Source of the DNA: NORP294 sp047627915
GTDB lineage: Bacteria > Bacteroidota > Bacteroidia > Flavobacteriales_E > Vicingaceae
Direction: 5' to 3'
Length of the DNA: 21,153 nucleotides
Assembly: GCA_047627915.1 (NCBI GenBank)
Contig: JBLHTZ010000041.1
Coordinates: 1-21,153 of the forward strand
The notes under the pieces are model-generated. The model was not told the origin of the DNA, did not search any database, and saw only the letters and a list, made by a program, of their open reading frames with translations. Numbering within the stretch: position 1 is the first letter of the stretch; each line of letters opens with the position of its first letter. Shown in pieces: positions 14,957 through 21,153 of this stretch. Both the position numbers and the translations under genes were made by a program.

Positions 14957-15883
14957 TTAGATTGAAGCCAAATTCTTGAGCATGTCTTGCGTCATTTTTG
15001 CCATGTCGTACTCCAGTTTCCAATCCCAATCTTCTTTTGCAGCTGAATCATCTACGCTTGCAGGCCAACTTTCCGCAATTTTTTGCCTAAAGTCTGGAGC
15101 ATAGCTGATTGAAAATTCAGGAATGTGTTTTTTTATCTCTTCAGCTATTTCCTCGGGAGCAAAGGAAATTCCACCTAAATTATAACTTGAACGAATTTTT
15201 ATGCTTTCTGAAGGAGCTTCCATTAACTCAATGGTTGCTCGGATCGCGTCTTCCATATACATCATTGGCAAGTAGGTGCCTTTTTGAAGAAAACATTCGT
15301 ACGATTTCGACTCTAACGCTTTGTGATAAATGTCTACGGCATAGTCAGTAGTTCCTCCACCAGGCAAGCTTTTGTAACCGATTAAACCAGGGTAACGAAT
15401 GCTACGCACATCTACTCCATAATTTTTCGCGTAATATTCGCACCAACGCTCTCCCGCTAGTTTAGAAATTCCGTAAACTGTTGTTGGATCGGTTACTGTG
15501 TGTTGAGGTGTTTCTTGTCGAGGTGTATTGGGACCGAAAACGGCGATTGAACTTGGCCAAAACACCTTCTTAATTTTACCTTCCTTTGCCAAATCTAGCA
15601 CAGTAAACAAGGTTTCCATGTTCAACTTCCATCCAAATTCTGGTTGTTTTTCAGCTGTAGCGGAAAGTAAGGCTACTAAATGATAGACTTCTTCAATTTT
15701 ATATCGCTCTACGACGTCATGCAACTTTTCTTTATCTAAAGCATTTAACACTTCAAAAGGTCCATTTTGATCTTTCAAGTCCCTCACATCTGTAGCTAAA
15801 ACTTTGTCGTTTCCATGCTTAGCTCTTAACGTTTCTACCAACTCACTTCCCACTTGCCCACCGGCACCTAACACTAAAATCAT
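14957..15883 (-). CDS. L-threonine 3-dehydrogenase, SDR type
   Basis: A 308-residue extended short-chain dehydrogenase of the UDP-galactose-epimerase-like group. It would oxidise L-threonine with NAD+ to 2-amino-3-ketobutyrate, the first step of threonine breakdown to glycine. The NAD site is GAGGQVG (6-12), and the active-site Ser pair in PSSIAVFG (110-117) goes with Tyr137 and Lys141 of YGISK. The RYPGLIGYKSLPGGGTTDYA segment and the C-terminal SWPASVDDSAAKEDW block are characteristic of the SDR-type threonine dehydrogenases known from Flavobacterium and animals, not the zinc MDR enzyme. The partner ketobutyrate CoA ligase gene (kbl) is not in the window. It is transcribed divergently from trhO over a 117-bp gap with a good promoter match. 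Confidence 0.92.
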   Translation of the reverse strand: MILVLGAGGQVGSELVETLRAKHGNDKVLATDVRDLKDQNGPFEVLNALDKEKLHDVVERYKIEEVYHLVALLSATAEKQPEFGWKLNMETLFTVLDLAKEGKIKKVFWPSSIAVFGPNTPRQETPQHTVTDPTTVYGISKLAGERWCEYYAKNYGVDVRSIRYPGLIGYKSLPGGGTTDYAVDIYHKALESKSYECFLQKGTYLPMMYMEDAIRATIELMEAPSESIKIRSSYNLGGISFAPEEIAEEIKKHIPEFSISYAPDFRQKIAESWPASVDDSAAKEDWDWKLEYDMAKMTQDMLKNLASI

Positions 15884-15905
15884 TTGTCTCGTATTAATTA
15901 AAAAT

Positions 15906-15939
15906 CAAAAATAATAAAAGGCTTTCATGCGCATGACAA
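15906..15939 (-). promoter_or_regulatory. Bacteroidota-type promoter of the threonine dehydrogenase gene
   Basis: On the minus strand, TTG (15937-15939), a 23-base spacer and TATTTTTG (15906-15913) match the flavobacterial TTG-N17-23-TAnnTTTG pattern. The -7 box is 22 bp before the ATG at 15883. A perfect 12-bp palindrome fills part of the spacer. Confidence 0.55.
15925..15936. promoter_or_regulatory. 12-bp palindrome between -33 and -7, possible operator
   Basis: TCATGCGCATGA is a perfect palindrome in the spacer of the threonine dehydrogenase promoter, about 33 bp upstream of the divergent trhO -7 box. The position would let a dimeric regulator block one promoter or control both. No regulator gene is nearby. 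A 12-bp palindrome can also arise by chance. Confidence 0.35.
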
Positions 15940-15968
15940 TTATCATTTTATAGCGCAATCTCTTTTCT

Positions 15969-15976
15969 TAACTTTG
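15969..15976 (+). promoter_or_regulatory. -7 box of trhO (TAACTTTG)
   Basis: An exact TAnnTTTG match ending 24 bp before the ATG at 16001. No clear TTG is seen 17-23 bases upstream, so the promoter is only partly supported. It would drive trhO and probably hmgA. Confidence 0.4.
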
Positions 15977-16000
15977 CCCTGTCTTATAAAAAAGTATAAC

Positions 16001-17044
16001 ATGCAATTGTACAATTTAGAAGATAAGAACATCTTGAAAAAGAAGCTAATGGAAGAACCCTTCCGAAGAGTTACGGTTTCTTTTTATCGTTATGTAATTA
16101 TCGAAAACCCTCATGAATTAAGAGATGAGTTGTTCCAAGAATGGGCTGACTTAAATGCCTTTGGAAGAACCTATTTAGCAAACGAAGGAATCAATGCACA
16201 GATGTCCATTCCGGAAAAAAATTGGGACGAATTTATGGACAAAATTCAGGAAAGAGACTATTTTAAAAATATTCCCTTTAAAATTGCAGTAGAGGATGAT
16301 GGAAAATCTTTTTACAAGCTAAAAGTAAAGGTTCGAAACAAAATTGTTGCTGACGGTTTAAACGATGGAGACTTCGATGTAACCAATGTCGGAAAACACC
16401 TCACTGCCAAAGAATTTAACGAAGCGTTAGCAGATCCGAACTCCTTGGTGATTGACATGCGCAACCACTATGAAAGCGAAGTAGGTCATTTTGAAGGAGC
16501 AGTTTGTCCTGATGCAGATACCTTTAGGGAAGAATTACCTCAAGTGGAGGAAATTTTGAAAGGGAATGAGGATAAAAAAGTACTCCTGTATTGCACGGGG
16601 GGAATTCGCTGCGAAAAAGCCAGTGCTTATTTAAAGCACAAAGGCATTCGAGACGTAAATCAATTACACGGCGGTATTATTGATTATGTACGCCAAATAA
16701 AAGCGGAAAATCTCGACAACAAATTCAAAGGGAAGAACTTTGTTTTTGATGAGCGTTTAGGAGAACGGATTTCTGATGAAATTATTTCAGAATGTCACCA
16801 ATGCGGAGAACTTTGTGATGACCATACAAACTGTTCAAACGACGATTGTCATTTACTTTTCATTCAGTGTACTGCATGTGCTGAAAAATTTGACGGAGCT
16901 TGCACACCAGAATGTCAAGTCATTGCCAACCTACCTATAGAAGAGCAGCGAGAAATTAGGAAAGGAAAAGAAAAACCAGACGCACATTCCGTTTATAAAA
17001 GCAGGCTTCGCCCCAACCTTAAGGAACTGGTCAAAAACAAGTAA
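16001..17044 (+). CDS. trhO: tRNA uridine(34) hydroxylase, rhodanese domain (TrhO/YceA family)
   Basis: A 347-residue member of the YceA/TrhO family, which performs oxygen-dependent hydroxylation of wobble uridine 34 in tRNA, giving 5-hydroxyuridine. The N-terminal acylphosphatase-like part (about 22-115) contains YLANEGINAQMSIP. A rhodanese domain follows (about 132-235) with active-site loop LLYCTGGIRCEKA and catalytic Cys198. The C-terminal Cys-rich segment has nine Cys at 265, 268, 272, 278, 283, 290, 293, 301 and 305, probably a metal-binding module. This layout is normal for the family. The frame is open from a TTG at 15974, but ATG 16001 gives MQLYNLEDKN and leaves room for the promoter. 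hmgA follows after 33 bp. Confidence 0.93.
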   Translation: MQLYNLEDKNILKKKLMEEPFRRVTVSFYRYVIIENPHELRDELFQEWADLNAFGRTYLANEGINAQMSIPEKNWDEFMDKIQERDYFKNIPFKIAVEDDGKSFYKLKVKVRNKIVADGLNDGDFDVTNVGKHLTAKEFNEALADPNSLVIDMRNHYESEVGHFEGAVCPDADTFREELPQVEEILKGNEDKKVLLYCTGGIRCEKASAYLKHKGIRDVNQLHGGIIDYVRQIKAENLDNKFKGKNFVFDERLGERISDEIISECHQCGELCDDHTNCSNDDCHLLFIQCTACAEKFDGACTPECQVIANLPIEEQREIRKGKEKPDAHSVYKSRLRPNLKELVKNK

Positions 17045-17077
17045 AATTTACTACCTTCATCATTCAAACATAGAAAC

Positions 17078-18238
17078 ATGCCATTTTACAGAGAATTAGG
17101 AAAAATCCCACATAAAAGACACACCACCTTTAAAAAGAAAGACGGTAGCCTTCATTATGAGGAGTTGTTTGGAACAGTAGGTTTTGACGGCATGTCAAGT
17201 TTATTGTACCACTTGCATCGCCCAACAATGGTGAAGGAATATTTGGGATCTAAAGATGTAAGTCCAAAAATAGCGGTTGAAAAAAATTTTAAATCGAGAA
17301 GATTAATTGGGTTTGATGTAAAGCCTCAGGATGACTATTTAGAAAGCAGGGAGCCTATGTTATGCAACAGTGATGTTTTAGTTGCTTTGGCAGCCCCTAA
17401 AAAGTCGATGACGGAGTATTTCTATAAAAACACAGATGCTGATGAGGTGATTTTCATTCACAAAGGAAGCGGAACCTTGCGGACTTTTATTGGAAACATT
17501 GTATTCAAATACGGTGATTATTTAGTTATTCCTCGAGGAATGATGTATCAAATTGAATTTGATACAGAAGAGAATAGACACTTCGTTGTAGAATCCTATT
17601 CTCCTATTTATACCCCAAAGCGTTACCGTAATTGGTTTGGTCAATTACTAGAACATTCTCCTTATTGTGAACGAGATTTTAGGACTCCTGAAAATTTAGA
17701 AACGCATGATGAAATGGGGGACTTTATAATTAAGATAAAGAAAGAGGGTGTGCTTCACGATTACCTTTATGCTTCGCACCCCTTCGATGTTGTTGGGTGG
17801 GATGGATTCAATTACCCTTACGCTTTTTCTATTCATGACTTTGAGCCTATTACAGGTAGAGTTCACCAACCACCGCCGGTTCATCAAACTTTTGAGGCAG
17901 CAGGTTTTGTGATTTGTTCGTTTGTGCCTCGTTTATACGATTATCATCCAGAGTCAATCCCTTCGCCTTATAACCATTCCAATATCGATTCTGACGAAGT
18001 TTTGTATTACGTTGACGGTGATTTTATGAGTAGAAATGATATTGATCAAGGTCAAATTACGTTGCACCAAGCAGGAGTGCCTCACGGTCCTCACCCCGGA
18101 GCTTATGAAAGAAGTGTAGGACAAACTAAAACAGAGGAGCTTGCAGTAATGGTAGATACCTTTAAACCGTTAAAAGTGACTGAAAATGCCATGAAATTAG
18201 ACGATGGCAAGTATTACAAGAGCTGGATAGAGCATTAA
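17078..18238 (+). CDS. hmgA: Homogentisate 1,2-dioxygenase
   Basis: A 386-residue non-haem iron dioxygenase that opens the homogentisate ring to maleylacetoacetate in tyrosine/phenylalanine breakdown. The C-terminal cupin shows the expected iron ligands in family spacing: His300 in SPYNH, Glu307 in SDEVLYY and His336 in VPHGPHPGAYERS. Further signatures are FVPRLYDYHPESIP (282-295) and, in the N-terminal cupin, DEVIFIHKGSG (122-132). It is shorter than the human enzyme (about 445), as is usual for this bacterial branch. It lies 33 bp after trhO and 63 bp before gpsA. No hpd, fumarylacetoacetase or maleylacetoacetate isomerase gene is in the window, so the rest of the pathway must be elsewhere. 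Confidence 0.93.
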   Translation: MPFYRELGKIPHKRHTTFKKKDGSLHYEELFGTVGFDGMSSLLYHLHRPTMVKEYLGSKDVSPKIAVEKNFKSRRLIGFDVKPQDDYLESREPMLCNSDVLVALAAPKKSMTEYFYKNTDADEVIFIHKGSGTLRTFIGNIVFKYGDYLVIPRGMMYQIEFDTEENRHFVVESYSPIYTPKRYRNWFGQLLEHSPYCERDFRTPENLETHDEMGDFIIKIKKEGVLHDYLYASHPFDVVGWDGFNYPYAFSIHDFEPITGRVHQPPPVHQTFEAAGFVICSFVPRLYDYHPESIPSPYNHSNIDSDEVLYYVDGDFMSRNDIDQGQITLHQAGVPHGPHPGAYERSVGQTKTEELAVMVDTFKPLKVTENAMKLDDGKYYKSWIEH

Positions 18239-18247
18239 CAACATTTC

Positions 18248-18275
18248 TTGACGAGGGGTTTTATTGGTATATTTC
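18248..18275 (+). promoter_or_regulatory. Possible promoter of gpsA
   Basis: TTG (18248-18250), a 17-base spacer and TATATTTC (18268-18275) approximate TTG-N17-23-TAnnTTTG with the last G replaced by C. gpsA could have its own start in addition to read-through from hmgA. Weak match. Confidence 0.28.
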
Positions 18276-18301
18276 ACATTCGTTTCAACAAAAACTAAGA
18301 T

Positions 18302-19297
18302 TTGGAAGCAAAAGAGATTTCGGTAATTGGAGGTGGTAGTTGGGCTACAGCAATTGTAAAAATGCTAAGCAACAACGCAGACAAGGTACATTGGTGGATG
18401 CGAGATCCAGACAAGGCAAAATACATCAACAAGTTCATGCACAACCCGCGCTACTTATCTTCTGTGCAGTTTGACAGGGAAAAAATTAGAGTGAGTAATG
18501 ACTTAGATGAAATTGTTGCCGCGTCAGATTTTGTTGTTATTGCCACACCATCAGCCTTTTTAATGGATGTCTTTGGAGATCGAGACAACTCGGATTTAAA
18601 GTCTAAGACAATTTACTCTGCTGTAAAAGGAATTGTGCCAGAGGTACATCAAATTCCCGCCCGATTCTTTCACAAACGTTTTGGAACTCCATACGATAGT
18701 ATTGGAATTATAAGTGGTCCATGTCACGCAGAAGAGGTTGCTTTAGAGCGTTTAAGCTATTTAACTATTGCCTGTCAAGACCAAGAAAGAGCTAAGGTTT
18801 TAGCAGATTTATTAGAGTGCAGATACATTAAGACCCATTTATCAGATGATTTATTTGGAACTGAGATTTCTGCAATTCTGAAAAACATTTATGCTGTGGC
18901 CGCCGGAATATTTCATGGGTTAGGGTATGGCGACAATTTCCAAGCTGTCTTAATTTCCAACGCAGTGCAGGAGATTGAACGTTTTGTTGATGAATTGAAC
19001 CCTGTTCATCGAGATGTCAAGTCATCAGCCTATTTAGGTGATTTATTAGTGACTGCCTATTCAAACTTTTCTAGAAACCGAACATTTGGTGCAATGGTGG
19101 GCAAAGGTTATTCGGTAATGTCAGCGCAAATGGAAATGAACATGACTGCTGAAGGTTATTACGCAGCAAAAAGCATTATCAAAATCAACGAAAAATTTAA
19201 GGTTAAAATTCCGATTGCCGATGCAGTCTACAGAGTCCTTTATGAGGGAATTTCCCCAGCTGTTGAAATGAGGATTTTAGCCGATAAGTTGTTTTAA
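18302..19297 (+). CDS. gpsA: Glycerol-3-phosphate dehydrogenase [NAD(P)+], TTG start
   Basis: A 331-residue cytosolic enzyme reducing dihydroxyacetone phosphate to sn-glycerol 3-phosphate for phospholipid synthesis. The N-terminal Rossmann loop is VIGGGSWATA (8-17). Also present are SAVKGI (Lys109), SGPCHAEEVA (138-147), the catalytic Lys194 in LKNIYAVAAG, GDLLVTAYS (Asp247) and SRNRTFG (257-263). The start is fixed by the sequence: an in-frame TAA sits at 18296-18298, only one codon separates it from the TTG at 18302, and the next Met (residue 21) lies beyond the nucleotide-binding loop. TTG is therefore the only sensible start unless ATT/GAT-like initiation is invoked. Most family members have SGPSFAEEVA; Cys-His replaces Ser-Phe here. 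Confidence 0.94.
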   Translation: MEAKEISVIGGGSWATAIVKMLSNNADKVHWWMRDPDKAKYINKFMHNPRYLSSVQFDREKIRVSNDLDEIVAASDFVVIATPSAFLMDVFGDRDNSDLKSKTIYSAVKGIVPEVHQIPARFFHKRFGTPYDSIGIISGPCHAEEVALERLSYLTIACQDQERAKVLADLLECRYIKTHLSDDLFGTEISAILKNIYAVAAGIFHGLGYGDNFQAVLISNAVQEIERFVDELNPVHRDVKSSAYLGDLLVTAYSNFSRNRTFGAMVGKGYSVMSAQMEMNMTAEGYYAAKSIIKINEKFKVKIPIADAVYRVLYEGISPAVEMRILADKLF

Positions 19298-19378
19298 TCA
19301 CTCCTTGTGGTTTACATAAAATAACACCTAAACTTTGTAGCAATACTCCTTAAAAGTTAAGCGGATTTGACGCCAGCC

Positions 19379-20362
19379 TTAAAAAGCAGGTCGTACAGGC
19401 TCGTTGTCTAAAATCCCATCAATCTTTTCCATTACCTCGGCTGACAAAAGCTTTACATCATCCATTGCTGTAAGTGTTTCTTCCAGCTGATTTACTTTTG
19501 AAGCACCCAAAATAGCCGTGGAAACATTCTCATTTTTTAAACACCAAGCAATTGCCAGTTTAGGCATGGTCGTTCCAATTTCTTTTGCCAAAACTGTTAA
19601 GTTTCGAACCTTCTCTAAATTTTCATCTACCAAGCTTTTATCTTTCAGCCATTCCATGCCATCCATCGAGAGTCTAGTCTTTTCAGCCATTCCATCGTTG
19701 TATTTCCCAGTCAAAATTCCACTTCCCAGAGGGCTCCAAATTGTGGTTCCTAACCCTACCGTTTTATAGATTTGATCGTATTCAACTTCTACTTTATCTC
19801 TATGTAGCATATTGTATTGTGGCTGCTCCATGGTTGGTCCAATTAGATTATACCTTTCCGCTACCATATGAGCTTCCATAATTTCTTGTGCACTCCATTC
19901 AGAAGTTCCCCAATATAAAATTTTACCTTGCTGAATCAAGTTATGCATCGTCCAAACGGTTTCAGAAATTGGAGTTTCCTTATCTGGTCTGTGGCAGTAG
20001 TATAAATCTAAATAATCAAGTTTTAGTCTTTTCAAAGCCGCCTCACAAGCTTCCACTAAATGCTTTCGGCTCAATCCTTTTTGCGTTGGCAATTCTCCGC
20101 CTTCACCAAAAAAAGCTTTAGAAGAAACAATGTAAGAATCTCTTCTCCAATCTCTTTTACTCAAAATTTCACCCATCACTCGTTCCGACTCTCCTTTGGC
20201 GTAAATCTCCGCATTATCAAAAAAGTTAACTCCTTTGTCGTATGCCAAGTCCATTAAATCGCTAGCAATGTTATTTCCAATTTGCTTCCCAAAGGTTAGC
20301 CACGAACCCAACGATAAACGACTAACTTTCAATCCTGATTTTCCTAAATTTTTATATTCCAT
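19379..20362 (-). CDS. Aldo/keto reductase, voltage-gated K+ channel beta-subunit-like
   Basis: A 327-residue NADPH-dependent aldo/keto reductase with the full catalytic tetrad: Asp49 in FFDNAEIYAKGESE, Tyr54, Lys82 in VSSKAFF and His124 in YYCHRPD. The N-terminus MEYKNLGKSGLKVSRLSLGSW and the WSPLGSGILTGKYNDG stretch are those of the bacterial YghZ / Kv-beta-like subfamily. The native substrate is unknown; such enzymes often reduce reactive aldehydes such as methylglyoxal. It is convergent with gpsA over an 81-bp gap in which I see no clear terminator. It is separated from the upstream ligase gene by a 185-bp gap holding an inverted-repeat element. Confidence 0.92.
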   Translation of the reverse strand: MEYKNLGKSGLKVSRLSLGSWLTFGKQIGNNIASDLMDLAYDKGVNFFDNAEIYAKGESERVMGEILSKRDWRRDSYIVSSKAFFGEGGELPTQKGLSRKHLVEACEAALKRLKLDYLDLYYCHRPDKETPISETVWTMHNLIQQGKILYWGTSEWSAQEIMEAHMVAERYNLIGPTMEQPQYNMLHRDKVEVEYDQIYKTVGLGTTIWSPLGSGILTGKYNDGMAEKTRLSMDGMEWLKDKSLVDENLEKVRNLTVLAKEIGTTMPKLAIAWCLKNENVSTAILGASKVNQLEETLTAMDDVKLLSAEVMEKIDGILDNEPVRPAF

Positions 20363-20425
20363 TTCTACCGTATTTTATAAAATTTTCTAGTGCCATTTTC
20401 ATTAATGTTCCTTATCACTTTTTAA

Positions 20426-20545
20426 AATTACGAATTACGAATTCTTTAATTACGAAAGTTGCCAACTCAATTAAAGGACGACCATACTATTATACGCTAC
20501 ATAAGTCATTTGTTTTCGTAATTCTCTGATTTATAATTCGTAATT
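20426..20545. repeat. 120-bp inverted-repeat element (MITE- or REP-like)
   Basis: Two 32-bp arms, 20426-20457 and 20514-20545, face each other across 56 bp. The outer 12 bases (AATTACGAATTA) and inner 10 bases (AATTACGAAA) of the left arm are matched perfectly by the right arm's reverse complement; the 10 bases between are diverged. The left arm also repeats ATTACGA three times. The right arm ends two bases before the ligase stop. The equal arm lengths and matched outer and inner blocks suggest a small dispersed palindromic element or a long transcript hairpin. No ORF is inside. Confidence 0.6.
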
Positions 20546-20547
20546 AT

Positions 20548-21153
20548 TTAACCAAACTCATCCAACATCCGCATAAGGTCATCTAATGTGTTCGCTTCGG
20601 CCGCAGGCTTATCTTCTCGCCATCTGTGAATTCTTGGAAACCGCAGCGCTACTCCAGATTTATGTCGGCTAGATTTTGCAATGCCTTCAAAAGCAATTTC
20701 AAAAACCAAATCCGGCTTTACACTTCTTACTGGACCAAATTTATCTACCGTGTTCTTCTTTACAAAAGCGTCCACTCTATTGATTTCTTTATCCGTCAAG
20801 CCCGAATAGGCTTTGGCGAAAGGAACTAATTTTTCATCGTCCCATACGGCAAAGGTGTAATCGGTATACAAGTTTGCTCTGCGTCCGTGCCCCCGCATGG
20901 CGTAAATCATCACCGCATCAATAGTTAGAGGGTCCACTTTCCACTTCCACCAATCGCCTTTTTTACGGCCAATTTTATAAGTTGACTCTTTGCGCTTTAG
21001 CATCAAACCCTCCGCATTGTTTTCTCTAGACTTCGTGCGAACTTCAATTAACTTTTCCCAACAATTTAATTCCAATACTTCAGAAATCAACAATTTTTCA
21101 GACTCTTGATTTTGAACCAACTTTTCTAAAATTTTCCTACGCTCTACCATTGA
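20548..21153 (-). CDS. ATP-dependent DNA ligase, C-terminal part (cut by window edge)
   Basis: About 201 residues of a gene running off the right end. The frame continues through the last base (a Ser codon precedes the Met at 21150), so that Met is not the start. Nucleotidyltransferase motif IV (AEGLMLKRKEST) and motif V (GDWWKWKVDP) are present, followed by an OB-fold domain (AVMIYAMRGHGRR through FEIAFEGIAKSSRHKSG) and the closing RFPRIHRWREDKPAAEANTL, typical of the bacterial ATP-dependent ligases of about 500-550 residues found with repair nucleases and an Lhr-like helicase. The catalytic KxDG Lys must lie outside the window. It seals nicks in repair rather than replacing the NAD-dependent LigA. 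Confidence 0.9.
   Translation of the reverse strand, partial: SMVERRKILEKLVQNQESEKLLISEVLELNCWEKLIEVRTKSRENNAEGLMLKRKESTYKIGRKKGDWWKWKVDPLTIDAVMIYAMRGHGRRANLYTDYTFAVWDDEKLVPFAKAYSGLTDKEINRVDAFVKKNTVDKFGPVRSVKPDLVFEIAFEGIAKSSRHKSGVALRFPRIHRWREDKPAAEANTLDDLMRMLDEFG

Noticed and set aside
1..21153. CRISPR array, rRNA operon, phage or secondary-metabolite cluster
   Set aside because: No regularly spaced repeats, rRNA sequence, phage structural genes or biosynthetic megasynthases are visible; the gene content is housekeeping.

Overview
The window reads as ordinary chromosome of a Bacteroidota bacterium, most likely of the Flavobacteriales. The evidence is AT-rich DNA, a secreted metalloprotease with a type IX secretion (T9SS) C-terminal sorting domain, signal peptides that leave Gln at +1, TAnnTTTG-type -7 boxes, tRNA sequence without an encoded CCA, and an SDR-type threonine dehydrogenase. 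The species cannot be fixed from the sequence. All large genes belong to known families, and I found no convincing new defence, mobile or biosynthetic system.

Layout. 1-604 is non-coding. It holds an orphan tRNA 3' end (281-317) followed directly by a strong terminator, which looks like an attachment-site scar or a decayed tRNA locus. 605-2637 (+) is a group II PLP decarboxylase followed by a HAD phosphatase. 2617-3868 (-) is an ArsC/Spx-like thioredoxin-fold protein followed by a DMT/EamA permease. 3912-6182 (+) is a UPF0104/LPG-flippase-type membrane protein and a cystathionine gamma-synthase/lyase. 6333-8483 (+) is the M43 protease with T9SS signal, ended by a hairpin terminator. 8588-13909 (-) is cysS, an overlapping glutaminyl-cyclase-like M28 lipoprotein, and polA. 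14029-15883 (-) is an SDR threonine dehydrogenase, then a secreted MORN-repeat protein and a terminator. 16001-19297 (+) is trhO, hmgA and gpsA, probably one transcription unit. 19379-20362 (-) is an aldo/keto reductase. A 120-bp inverted-repeat element follows at 20426-20545. The window ends inside an ATP-dependent DNA ligase on the minus strand.

How the genes relate. Most are housekeeping: replication and repair (polA, ligase), translation (cysS, trhO), lipid precursor supply (gpsA), and amino-acid metabolism (cystathionine enzyme, threonine dehydrogenase, homogentisate dioxygenase, PLP decarboxylase). One link visible across the window is protein export: the glutaminyl-cyclase-like lipoprotein would cap N-terminal Gln, and two secreted proteins here are predicted to expose Gln after signal-peptide cleavage.

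Several genes needed start correction. Leftmost non-ATG starts were moved to ATG for the cystathionine enzyme, the cyclase-like lipoprotein, cysS and trhO, and the ArsC-like gene was moved from an upstream start to Met at 3868. gpsA can only start at TTG, and the EamA gene probably starts at GTG or TTG.
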